Shown here piece after piece: positions 1-6,052 of a DNA stretch of 14,005 bases (within the stretch, counting starts at the first letter, position 1; every line of letters starts with the position of its first letter). The translations under genes were made by a program, and so were the position numbers. The notes under the pieces are model-generated. The model saw nothing but the letters and a program-made list of their open reading frames with translations, did no database searches and was not told the DNA's origin. The DNA comes from Clostridia bacterium (GTDB lineage: Bacteria; Bacillota_A; Clostridia; Oscillospirales; CAG-272), in NCBI GenBank assembly GCA_017547395.1, contig JAFYPS010000191.1, positions 1 through 14,005 of the forward strand, read 5' to 3'.

Positions 1-177
1 GCAATTCAGGCAGGCCGCGAAATCCGCGTGATGGTTAAGCCCGAGCAGGTCACCGACGACCAGATGACAATTCTGGCGCATGACATCGCGGCAAAAATCG
101 AAAGCGAGATGGATTATCCCGGTCAGATCAAGGTTCACGTTATCCGCGAGAGCCGCGCATTCGACTTTGCAAAGTAA
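1..177 (+). CDS. rny: Ribonuclease Y, C-terminal end (5' truncated by window edge)
   Basis: Frame 1 is open from the left edge to a TAA at 175-177, followed at once by a second in-frame TAA at 178-180. The 58 visible residues include the blocks [29 protein letters not shown] and the terminal SRAFDFAK, which are hallmark C-terminal sequences of RNase Y. That enzyme is a membrane-anchored HD-domain endoribonuclease that starts mRNA decay in Firmicutes. The transmembrane helix, KH domain and HD domain lie outside the window. The downstream neighbours ymdB and spoVS reproduce the rny-ymdB-spoVS order known from Bacillus, which supports the call. The structured RNA at 181-486 begins directly after the two stop codons, so the rny transcript probably runs into it. 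Confidence 0.95.
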   Translation, partial: AIQAGREIRVMVKPEQVTDDQMTILAHDIAAKIESEMDYPGQIKVHVIRESRAFDFAK

Positions 178-180
178 TAA

Positions 181-451
181 GCCGAGGGGAGCCAACCCCG
201 TACGGTTTTAACGGGCGTATTTTTGCCCATCCTTCCGCAAAGCGCTTGATAATATCCTATATTAACTGCGCGCTTGTGCATTGTCTGACCCAAAATACGC
301 TCCGGTAAAACTGCCCTGCACCCACATCGAGCAATATTTTAGGGATTTTTGACGATGGCGGGCGCAGAAATGTGCGGACATTTCAAGGACGCAAGCGGTG
401 AAAATAACAAAATATTGCCGACGTGGGCGCACGTGTTTGACTCCCGTCGGC
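181..451 (+). ncRNA. Unidentified large structured RNA (three-way junction)
   Basis: No credible reading frame occupies this 331-base gap, but it folds very regularly on paper. P1 closes the element: 181-191 pairs with 441-451 (10 pairs, one G/G mismatch). P2 pairs 203-223 with 292-313 (20 pairs with one mismatch, one bulged C and G-U wobbles); its distal part holds a hairpin made of 241-245/270-274 and 250-255/259-264. P3 pairs 321-340 with 409-427 (18 pairs, one A/C mismatch, one bulged A); its distal part holds the hairpin 367-373/378-384 with a GCGG loop. An intrinsic terminator follows at once. I see no tmRNA, RNase P, SRP, T-box or cobalamin-riboswitch signature. It could be a stand-alone ncRNA, a 3'-UTR-derived RNA of rny, or the leader of ymdB. 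A miniature inverted-repeat element is a less likely alternative, since P1 would be its ends but no target duplication is visible. No promoter is evident just upstream. Confidence 0.7.
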
Positions 452-454
452 TTA

Positions 455-486
455 CTGCTTCGGGGAACAACCCGAAGCAGTTTTTT
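455..486 (+). terminator. Strong intrinsic terminator after the structured RNA
   Basis: Bases 455-464 (CTGCTTCGGG) pair perfectly with 471-480 (CCCGAAGCAG) around the six-base loop GAACAA, and six T residues follow at 481-486. It lies only 22 nt before the ymdB start and just upstream of that gene's ribosome-binding site. It therefore either ends an independent RNA or acts as an attenuator for ymdB. Confidence 0.93.
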
Positions 487-508
487 CTAATAATAGAAAG
501 GCTTTAAA

Positions 509-1273
509 ATGAAATTTTTAATTCTCGGCGACATAGTAGGAAAACGCACTGTCGACTATTTGAGAGAAAATTTGTGGCAGATCAGAAAGGAACTGAAAAT
601 AGATGCCGTTATAGCAAACGGAGAAAACGCAAGCGAAATTATGGGGCTTTCTGCGGATGATGCAAAGGCTCTGCTCGAAAGCGGAGTTGACGTGCTGACG
701 GGCGGCAACCATATTTTCCATCAGCGCTCACTGTATCCTATGCTTGACGACAGCCCATACGTTATTCGCCCACTGAATCTCCCTGCGGCATCACCCGGAA
801 ACGGTGAAACGGTAATCGACGTAAACGGATATCGGGTGTTCGTATTGAACCTTGTGGGGATGTACGATATGGACCACGCGGGCAACACCTTTGAAACTGC
901 CGCGCGCGCTTTCGAGCGTAATGCAGGTCGCTACGACTTCTCTGTTGTAGACGTTCACGCCGAAGCAACCGCCGAAAAAATCGCGCTCGGCTACTTTCTC
1001 GCCGGCAAGGCAACTGCAGTAGTCGGAACGCATACTCACGTTCAGACCGCCGACGAGAGAATTCTCGACGGTAGCACGGCATATATCACCGACCTTGGAA
1101 TGTGCGGCCCGACAAACGGTGTTCTCGGCACCGACAAGGACGTTATACTCAGAAAAATGACCACCGGACTTCCGCAAAAATTCCTTGTAGCCGACGGCGA
1201 AATACGCCTTTGCGGTGTAATCGTAACAGCTGAAAGCGGCAAAGCCACCGAAATTGTGCGCTTTGCGCGCTGA
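509..1273 (+). CDS. ymdB: YmdB-family metallophosphoesterase
   Basis: The 254-residue protein belongs to the YmdB/TIGR00282 family of calcineurin-like phosphoesterases. In Bacillus subtilis YmdB is a dinuclear-metal 2',3'-cAMP phosphodiesterase that affects biofilm and motility decisions and acts with RNase Y. All metal-ligand motifs are visible: GDIVG with Asp8, NGEN at 37-40, GGNH at 65-68, DVHAEATAEK with His150, and GTHTHVQTAD with His175 and His177. The terminal block YITDLGMCGP (192-201) is also diagnostic. Length matches the family (about 260). The start is preceded by AGAAAGG at a good distance. No promoter is obvious between the upstream terminator and the gene, so expression may depend on read-through of 455-486. 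The sequence shows the family; the physiological substrate in this organism is inferred. Confidence 0.95.
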   Translation: MKFLILGDIVGKRTVDYLRENLWQIRKELKIDAVIANGENASEIMGLSADDAKALLESGVDVLTGGNHIFHQRSLYPMLDDSPYVIRPLNLPAASPGNGETVIDVNGYRVFVLNLVGMYDMDHAGNTFETAARAFERNAGRYDFSVVDVHAEATAEKIALGYFLAGKATAVVGTHTHVQTADERILDGSTAYITDLGMCGPTNGVLGTDKDVILRKMTTGLPQKFLVADGEIRLCGVIVTAESGKATEIVRFAR

Positions 1274-1368
1274 ATTTACAGAATTTTTCATTTTTCGTCA
1301 TAAATTTATCACATTTTGCAGTTAAACTTAATGATGGATAACGAGTAATTGCAGAAAGGATAAAAATT

Positions 1369-1635
1369 ATGAACGTTTTAAAGGTATCATCAAAATCAAG
1401 CGCAAATTCCGTAGCAGGCGCACTCGCTGCCGCCATCCGCGACGATGGCGTGGCTGAGATTCAGGCAATCGGTGCAGGCGCGGTAAACCAGTCTGTAAAG
1501 GCTATTGCAATCGCATCCGGCTTCCTTGCTCCCACAGGGGTTACAATCTTTGCGCAGCCTTCTTTTGAAGAAATCGAAATCGACGGCGAAGAGCGCACCG
1601 CAATCCACTTTAGAATAACCTCCGAAAAACAATAA
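1369..1635 (+). CDS. spoVS: Stage V sporulation protein S
   Basis: This 88-residue protein matches SpoVS almost end to end: LKVSSKSSANSVAGALAAAI at the N terminus, the invariant EIQAIGAGAVNQSVKAIAIA block in the centre, and EIDGEERTAIHF near the end. SpoVS is a small Alba-like, probably nucleic-acid-binding protein needed for later stages of endospore formation and coat assembly in Bacillus. Its place after ymdB is the classic Firmicutes order. A GCAGAAAGGA ribosome-binding site precedes the ATG by about eight bases. The 95-base gap after ymdB is AT-rich; I could not assign a convincing sigma-A or sigma-H promoter in it. No terminator hairpin follows before the next promoter. It is strong evidence that the host, or its recent ancestors, forms spores. 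Confidence 0.96.
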   Translation: MNVLKVSSKSSANSVAGALAAAIRDDGVAEIQAIGAGAVNQSVKAIAIASGFLAPTGVTIFAQPSFEEIEIDGEERTAIHFRITSEKQ

Positions 1636-1702
1636 TATTTTACATTTTTTTCCATTATTTTGGTCATATCTATTGACATTTTTTGTAAAATAATGTAAAA
1701 TA
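1636..1702 (+). promoter_or_regulatory. Three TGTAAAATA boxes around the abrB-family promoter (possible operator)
   Basis: The nonamer TGTAAAATA occurs twice in direct orientation at 1684-1692 and 1694-1702, exactly ten bases apart (one helical turn). It occurs once in inverted orientation (TATTTTACA) at 1636-1644, just after the spoVS stop codon. The two direct copies cover the spacer and -10 of the promoter at 1673-1701. Such helically phased AT-rich boxes suit an operator, possibly autoregulatory, because AbrB-like proteins bind AT-rich DNA. This function is inferred, and chance similarity in AT-rich DNA is possible. Confidence 0.4.
1673..1701 (+). promoter_or_regulatory. Sigma-A-type promoter for the abrB-family gene
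   Basis: A perfect -35 hexamer TTGACA (1673-1678) and a near-perfect -10 TAAAAT (1696-1701) are separated by exactly 17 bases. Transcription would begin near 1708, giving a short leader before the AAGGAGG ribosome-binding site at 1720-1726. Confidence 0.85.
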
Positions 1703-1733
1703 ACCATAGCAGCAATATTAAGGAGGATGTTAT

Positions 1734-1973
1734 ATGAAATCTGCTGGAATTGTAAGAAAAGTTGACGACCTTGGAAGAATTGTTATGCCTATAGAGCTTC
1801 GCAGACGCCTTGACATCAGCCCCGGAGACCCCGTTGAGATTCTTCTTAACGGCACGACGGTTGTAATCTCAAAGTATTCTCAGGCATGCATATTCTGTTC
1901 CGGAAAAGAAGAGCTCACCGAGTTTTCGGGCAAGCTTGTATGCAAAAAGTGCAGAAAAGAGATGGCACTGTAA
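1734..1973 (+). CDS. AbrB/SpoVT-family transition-state regulator with zinc-ribbon tail
   Basis: This 79-residue protein starts with the AbrB swapped-hairpin DNA-binding domain: GIVRKVDDLGRIVMPIELRR at 5-24, with the conserved DxLGRxVxPxELRR core, then LDISPGDPVEI. The C-terminal part has CxxC at 52-55 and CxxC at 70-73 with a short loop between, a probable zinc-binding knuckle typical of clostridial AbrB homologues. AbrB-type proteins act as dimers or tetramers that repress stationary-phase and sporulation genes. It has a strong own promoter and an AAGGAGG site seven bases before the ATG. The stop codon overlaps the next start (TAATG), so the two genes are probably translationally coupled. 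Family assignment is firm; whether it is the functional equivalent of B. subtilis AbrB is not known. Confidence 0.92.
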   Translation: MKSAGIVRKVDDLGRIVMPIELRRRLDISPGDPVEILLNGTTVVISKYSQACIFCSGKEELTEFSGKLVCKKCRKEMAL

Positions 1974-2164
1974 TGAGTATGCAAAGCAGCGCCCCGCTGT
2001 GCGAGCAATGTGAATTCTACGATTACGACGAGGAGTACGAGATGTATATCTGCACGCAGAGAATGGACGAGGATGAACTCTGCCGCTTTATGCAGGCGGG
2101 ATATAAAAAATGCCCGTACTTCAAGTTTTACGATGAGTATAAAAGCGTGCAAAAACAAAATTAA
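1973..2164 (+). CDS. Small cysteine-rich protein, DUF6472-like
   Basis: The ATG overlaps the upstream stop codon by one base (TAATG) and gives a 63-residue acidic protein. It shows CEQCEFYDYDEEY at 10-22, then Cys27, MDEDEL at 31-36, Cys47 in CPYF (47-50), and DEYKSVQKQ near the end. This pattern matches the small clostridial family I recall as DUF6472, of unknown function. Cys10, Cys13, Cys27 and Cys47 could form a zinc or other metal site. There is no strong ribosome-binding site of its own, which supports translational coupling to the AbrB-type gene. A longer reading frame extends upstream inside that gene, but its extra N terminus would be an out-of-frame translation of the regulator, so the TAATG start is preferred. 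Function is unknown. Confidence 0.85.
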   Translation: MSMQSSAPLCEQCEFYDYDEEYEMYICTQRMDEDELCRFMQAGYKKCPYFKFYDEYKSVQKQN

Positions 2165-2191
2165 AAAGGCTTGCGTCAGCAAGCCTTTTTT
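2163..2191. terminator. Bidirectional terminator between convergent transcription units
   Basis: AAAAAGGCTTGC (2163-2174) pairs with GCAAGCCTTTTT (2179-2190) around the loop GTCA. T tracts lie on both strands, so it can end both the abrB/DUF6472 transcript from the left and the long minus-strand operon from the right. Confidence 0.93.
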
Positions 2192-2204
2192 GTTTGTATC
2201 CTTT

Positions 2205-2846
2205 TTATTTCAGTATAAGTTCGTCAACGTCAAGAAATGCCTGTGCCTCCTGCAGAGAGGCGGTCGACACTATTTTCTTTGCACCGCAATTTTTACAGTA
2301 AACGGAAACACAGTCGTCAAAAAGTTCGATATCGTAATCTCCCTCGCGACAGTTGCAGCGGATCGCGTTTTCTGCCTCAAGTTCCTTTAAAATAAATCGC
2401 ACGATGTCATACACCTGTGATACGGGAAGCTCTTCTACCGAATCCGGCTGATTTTTAAAGACGTCAAGGCTTTCGGCTCCCGCCTCTTTAAGCACCTGAA
2501 CAAGCTTTCTGTCAGCCTCCTCAAGTGCGGCAGAAACCTGCTCGGCACCGCCGATAAAGCAAAGCGAAAATCCCGAAAGCGAGCAAGGAAGCTCGAAAAG
2601 CTCGTTCTTGAAAAACAGCTCTCTGCTTATCACGTACTCGTGATCGCGGCGGCATACCATACAAGGCACGCTTATCCGTATCTTGTCGTCCGCCGTCTTT
2701 TTTATTGTCATAGAACTTCCGCCGCAGGGACACTTCAGTTTAAGCATCGGCGCAGAAAGTCCGAATATTCCAACTATGCTTTTAACACCGCTTCCGCAAT
2801 CGGGGCAACGGTAAGCAACCGTAGTTTCACTTGTTTTAGCTATCAC
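2205..2846 (-). CDS. Uncharacterised cysteine-pair (zinc-ribbon-like) protein
   Basis: This 213-residue protein is the last gene of the minus-strand operon. It starts with GTG and overlaps the end of mltG by 11 bases; an AGAGG ribosome-binding site lies about eight bases upstream. It contains five cysteine pairs: C14/C17 (CPDC), C39/C41 (CPC), C62/C65 (CMVC, followed by His69), C164/C166 (CNC) and C184/C187 (CKNC). The N-terminal four pairs-worth of ligands look like a zinc ribbon plus a second metal site, and the C-terminal CNC...CKNC block looks like another ribbon. Between them lies an acidic helical segment (about 102-160). There is no signal peptide or membrane segment, so it is probably cytoplasmic. 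I do not recognise a named family. The close linkage to mltG may mean only co-transcription. DNA, RNA or protein binding through the ribbons is a guess. Confidence 0.8.
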   Translation of the reverse strand: MIAKTSETTVAYRCPDCGSGVKSIVGIFGLSAPMLKLKCPCGGSSMTIKKTADDKIRISVPCMVCRRDHEYVISRELFFKNELFELPCSLSGFSLCFIGGAEQVSAALEEADRKLVQVLKEAGAESLDVFKNQPDSVEELPVSQVYDIVRFILKELEAENAIRCNCREGDYDIELFDDCVSVYCKNCGAKKIVSTASLQEAQAFLDVDELILK

Positions 2847-4341
2847 TTTCTGCCTCTTTTCTTATCTCCGCCTTATTAGCCTCGTGACCCGCAGAGGTAC
2901 GCGCGTACATATTATAGCCACTGCCGTCGGCAACGAAATAGTAATAATTGGTTTTTGCGGGATAAAATGCACAGTAAAGTGCATCGTATCCGGGGTTTGC
3001 GATAGCACCGGGAGGCATTCCCTTTGCAAATCGCGTGTTATACGGGTTTTCAAAGGCAAGCTCTGCGGCGCCGAGCGTTTCAGGGCGCTCGCCCGTTTCC
3101 ATCATAATAGCGTAAACAGTAGTAGCATCACTGTCAAGACGCGGGAAGTTGGCTCTGTCGCGCATTCTGTTATAGAATACCGATGCAACCTGATCATAGT
3201 CTACAGCGTATTTTACTTCCTTCTCTATCATCGACGCCATGGTTACCACTTCGTCAAGCGTCATTCCAAGCTCGGCAAGTCGCTCTGTACAATAGTCGTC
3301 GCCAATGTAGGAAAGCTTGCTTTCAAAGTTCAAAAGCATTCTGTAAATAACGGTTTCAGCGGTAGAGTCTACGTAAAACTGATACGTGTCGGGGAAAAGA
3401 TAACCCTCAAGTCGGTAATAACGGCCCTCAAGCCCGTCAAGTCCTTCGAGAAATTCGAGATCGTAGTCATAATCGTTTATGGCACTCACAAATTCCTTGC
3501 GGCTTGCAATACCGTGCTCGTCTACAAGTATTGTAATGATTTCTTCACAGGTAGAGCCCTCGGGGATAGTTACCCACACGGTCTCTCTCGTGTACTGTTT
3601 CTGGAATGCGGTGAGAAGCTGCATATAGTTTTTCATCGGCGAAACGGTATACGTTCCGGGGAGAAAAATACTATTGCCCTCATCGTCAAGCCCGTCTACG
3701 TTCTGGAACTTGGTATACATACGGAACAGCCACGGATACTCGATTATCTCATTCTCCGCAAGGATGTCCGTAATATCGTCAACCGTTGCATTTTCGGGAA
3801 TTACAACCTCAACGGCTACGTCAGATTTAACAAATGCGAAAACGTCGTTTGCAACAAGTATAAGTCCGTAAGCAAGCAGCACAGACACAACAAGCACAAG
3901 AGTCATATAGATTATCGCCTTGAAAATTCCGCTCGCAATACCCGAGGATTCTTCATCGGTTTCCTTTTCCTTGCGAACCTCGGTCTTGAGTTTCGCTTTT
4001 GGCATTACCTCGGAAAGACGGGTCTGCTCGTTTTCATCAACGCTGACAGACGGAATCTGCGGCTTTGGCGCGAGTGCCTCGGGCTTTGGCGCGGGCGCCT
4101 CGGGCTTTGGCGCGGGTGCCTTAGGCTTTGGCGCGGGCGCCTCAGGCTTTGGCGCGGGTGCCTTAGGCTTTGGCGCAGGTGCCTCGGGCTTTGGCGCAGG
4201 TGCCTTAGGCTTTGGCGCGGGTGCCTCGGGCTTTGGCGCGGGTGCCTCGGGCTTTGGCGCGGGTGCCTCGGGCTTTGGCGCGGGTGCAATATCGTCTATA
4301 CTGCGGCGCGGACGCGGCCTTCTATTTCTGTTTTCGTCCAT
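2836..4341 (-). CDS. mltG: Endolytic peptidoglycan transglycosylase MltG (YceG-like)
   Basis: MltG cleaves nascent glycan strands at the outer membrane face and helps terminate peptidoglycan polymerisation. The 501-residue protein has a cytoplasmic N terminus with a proline-rich tandem repeat (19-95), a charged linker, one transmembrane helix at about 142-164, then the extracellular YceG/MltG domain. Diagnostic motifs are LPGTY at 227-231, LEGYLFPDTY at 311-320, the catalytic-glutamate motif ASMIEKE with Glu373 at 369-375, and NPYNTR plus MPPGAIANPG near the C terminus. The cytoplasmic extension makes it longer than the roughly 340-residue E. coli enzyme; long disordered N termini are common in Gram-positive homologues. 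A GAAAGGA site precedes the ATG. It sits 38 bases after the CPBP gene and overlaps the next gene by 11 bases, so it is part of the operon. Confidence 0.95.
   Translation of the reverse strand: MDENRNRRPRPRRSIDDIAPAPKPEAPAPKPEAPAPKPEAPAPKPKAPAPKPEAPAPKPKAPAPKPEAPAPKPKAPAPKPEAPAPKPEALAPKPQIPSVSVDENEQTRLSEVMPKAKLKTEVRKEKETDEESSGIASGIFKAIIYMTLVLVVSVLLAYGLILVANDVFAFVKSDVAVEVVIPENATVDDITDILAENEIIEYPWLFRMYTKFQNVDGLDDEGNSIFLPGTYTVSPMKNYMQLLTAFQKQYTRETVWVTIPEGSTCEEIITILVDEHGIASRKEFVSAINDYDYDLEFLEGLDGLEGRYYRLEGYLFPDTYQFYVDSTAETVIYRMLLNFESKLSYIGDDYCTERLAELGMTLDEVVTMASMIEKEVKYAVDYDQVASVFYNRMRDRANFPRLDSDATTVYAIMMETGERPETLGAAELAFENPYNTRFAKGMPPGAIANPGYDALYCAFYPAKTNYYYFVADGSGYNMYARTSAGHEANKAEIRKEAESDS
4057..4287 (-). 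repeat. Eleven-copy 21-bp tandem repeat in mltG
   Basis: The 231 bases encode eleven heptapeptides of the form APAPKPx. The last residue runs E,E,E,K,E,K,E,K,E,E, and a degenerate final unit reads ALAPKPQ. DNA units are nearly identical, differing mainly at third positions and at the E/K codon, so the array is prone to slippage and copy-number change. Units lie in frame without spacers, so this is a coding minisatellite and not a CRISPR array. Confidence 0.95.
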
Positions 4342-4379
4342 ACCATAATCCTTTCATAAAATTATTCTACGTTTATCGG

Positions 4380-5285
4380 CTATTTCTGCATTGAAAAAAC
4401 CACAACCGCAATATAAATCAGGGTAGCAAGCAAAAACGGAACGGAAAGATATACCGCCGCATTTCCTTTAATCTTTTCTATGCGGGTCATTTTTTTCGGA
4501 GTGTAACTACTGTCAAGCGCACGGCGTGCATATATTCCGTACACACGCTCTCCCTCCGAAAGAGAAATAAGCACGAGTATAAGCAAAGTAAAAAACATAA
4601 TTATAAAGAGGAGCGAAAAGCTCTCAAGATGCGCCGCAATCGCGTAAAGATAGTCACCAAAGCAGAGTGATGCGACGTTATATACAGCGTGTAGAAAAAT
4701 TGCCGTGAAAACCGAGCGGCTGACGTACGCGGAAAACGCGAGAACGACACCCGCAAAAAAGTATACGGGAAGCTCCTCAAAGCTCATATGCGCGAACGCG
4801 AAAAGCAGTGACGAGCCGATTATAGCCGGCGATACACCGCACTCTTCAAAGGAAGACATAATTATTCCGCGGAAGAGAATCTCCTCACATACAGCGGGAA
4901 CAAGAGCCGCAATCACTATAGCCAAGAATCCTACGGATGAAACCGCGGTACTTCCCGCTCCCGTATCGGTAATTATACCCACCCTGTGCAAAAACATCGA
5001 CGTAAGCGAAGTGCCGACAAGCAAAATCGCAAGAAGCAAAAATTGCAAAGGTATGCTCGCCGCGCTTGGAAATGCAAGACGCATTCTCCTCGGGCGGATT
5101 CCGCCAAAAAGCAGACCGTAAAGCAAAAGAGGAAGCGCGTATGCGGCAAACTGAATGCCGCAAAGTGCATAGAGATATCCTTTTGCAGACGTGTCAAGCC
5201 CCGCCAAAAGCTGTTCTGCGCAGATGGTGAGCAAATAGACGAGTGCCGCTAAAAACGGCACCGTGGTATAGGGCTTTAACTTCAT
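4380..5285 (-). CDS. CPBP-family intramembrane metalloprotease
   Basis: This 301-residue, strongly hydrophobic protein carries the three CPBP (Abi/CAAX protease-like) motifs in the right order: EEILFR at 134-139 (EExxxR), Phe162-x3-His166 (FxxxH) and His199-x3-Asn203 (HxxxN). About eight membrane segments can be seen, including one at the very C terminus after a charged cytoplasmic stretch (about 243-276). Family members are glutamate-type intramembrane proteases, variously involved in CAAX processing, bacteriocin immunity or regulated proteolysis; the substrate here is unknown. The ATG overlaps the fthC stop codon (ATGA, four bases), with an AAAGGA site about ten bases upstream, indicating translational coupling. 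Nothing nearby suggests a bacteriocin cluster, so a housekeeping membrane-protease role is more likely than immunity, though this is inference. Confidence 0.9.
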   Translation of the reverse strand: MKLKPYTTVPFLAALVYLLTICAEQLLAGLDTSAKGYLYALCGIQFAAYALPLLLYGLLFGGIRPRRMRLAFPSAASIPLQFLLLAILLVGTSLTSMFLHRVGIITDTGAGSTAVSSVGFLAIVIAALVPAVCEEILFRGIIMSSFEECGVSPAIIGSSLLFAFAHMSFEELPVYFFAGVVLAFSAYVSRSVFTAIFLHAVYNVASLCFGDYLYAIAAHLESFSLLFIIMFFTLLILVLISLSEGERVYGIYARRALDSSYTPKKMTRIEKIKGNAAVYLSVPFLLATLIYIAVVVFSMQK

Positions 5286-6052
5286 TTAACAATATCCTTT
5301 GCCTTAGGCTTTTTATATTTTCCCTCATCGGGGGAAACGTAATTCGAGTTATAGAAGTCTCTCTTTTTTCTCTCTATAGGATTTCCGTCGGAGTCGATAA
5401 GCGGCACGTAACGGCGCTTTCTTACCTCCCATTTCGGTGCTTTTTCTACCGAGCGCGCAAAGTGCAGTTTCTTTTCGGTAACTACAAGCGCCGCACTGAT
5501 ATCAAGGTCGGTATAGGGTATCGGAATGTCGGAGAGAAACGCCGAATATGTAACGCCTACGGTCATCGACGAATGAAGGAGGTCGGGATAACGGCGGATG
5601 TACTTGTCATAATATCCGCCACCGTATCCTATTCTCTTTCCGTGCTTATCAAAAAGCAGTCCCGGCATAATAATCATCGTTGTTTTGGTGGGAACGATAA
5701 GTCTTTCCTCGATTGCCTTTGGCTCGGGAATGCCGTACTCGCTCTTTTCGGACAAGTCCTCAAGCGAATCTACGGAGTAAAACTCCATTTCTCCGTTGAC
5801 ACATACCGGAAAACCTACGGTCTTTCCTCTTGCGAGCGCAGCGCGCGCAATATCAAGAACGTTTACCTCGCTTTTTACGGGGTAATAGCAAAGCACCGCG
5901 TCGCAAAGTCCGAATGACGCCATAGACGTTATGCGATTGCATATTGAAACCGAAGCGTCCGCGCGGAATTCCGCAGGCATAGCATCGCGAAGGAACTTTG
6001 CATCCTCGCGACGCGCCATCTTCGGATTCTCTGTAATATTTTCATTGATCAT
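5282..6052 (-). CDS. fthC: 5-formyltetrahydrofolate cyclo-ligase with extended C-terminal tail
   Basis: The enzyme uses ATP to convert 5-formyl-THF to 5,10-methenyl-THF, returning a stored folate to the one-carbon pool. In the 256-residue form, the N-terminal KFLRDAM...FR pattern, CYYPVKSEV (55-63), PGLLFDKHGKRIGYGGGYYD (130-149, the nucleotide/phosphate loop) and the end of the core at VVTEKK (190-195) are all visible. The usual protein ends about here; this one adds about 60 mostly basic, probably disordered residues. I chose the ATG at 6052 because it overlaps the stop codon of the DJ-1 gene (ATGA). The alternative TTG start at 6073 would overlap by 25 bases and add seven unconserved residues. 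The downstream CPBP gene again overlaps by four bases. Confidence 0.9.
   Translation of the reverse strand: MINENITENPKMARREDAKFLRDAMPAEFRADASVSICNRITSMASFGLCDAVLCYYPVKSEVNVLDIARAALARGKTVGFPVCVNGEMEFYSVDSLEDLSEKSEYGIPEPKAIEERLIVPTKTTMIIMPGLLFDKHGKRIGYGGGYYDKYIRRYPDLLHSSMTVGVTYSAFLSDIPIPYTDLDISAALVVTEKKLHFARSVEKAPKWEVRKRRYVPLIDSDGNPIERKKRDFYNSNYVSPDEGKYKKPKAKDIVK

Noticed and set aside
181..451. Miniature inverted-repeat transposable element with ends at 181-191 and 441-451
   Set aside because: No target-site duplication is visible, there are two further nested long helices, and a terminator and the rny/ymdB genes fit closely around it. Kept only as an alternative to the RNA call because copy number cannot be tested here.
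1274..1368. Sigma-H or sigma-A promoter in front of spoVS
   Set aside because: TTGCAG at 1316 has no acceptable -10 at the right spacing and no sigma-H pair of boxes fits; not supported.
1886..1972. Upstream extension of the DUF6472-like gene inside the abrB-family gene
   Set aside because: The added residues are an out-of-frame reading of the regulator's zinc-ribbon region; the TAATG start gives the family-sized protein.
4057..4287. CRISPR-like regular repeat
   Set aside because: Units of 21 bp are contiguous, in frame and without spacers, and encode a heptapeptide in MltG.
2884..4359. A 491-codon open frame on the plus strand opposite mltG
   Set aside because: It is antisense to a gene with full MltG motifs, and its translation is low-complexity where it mirrors the 21-bp repeat. 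It arises from the codon bias of the opposite strand.
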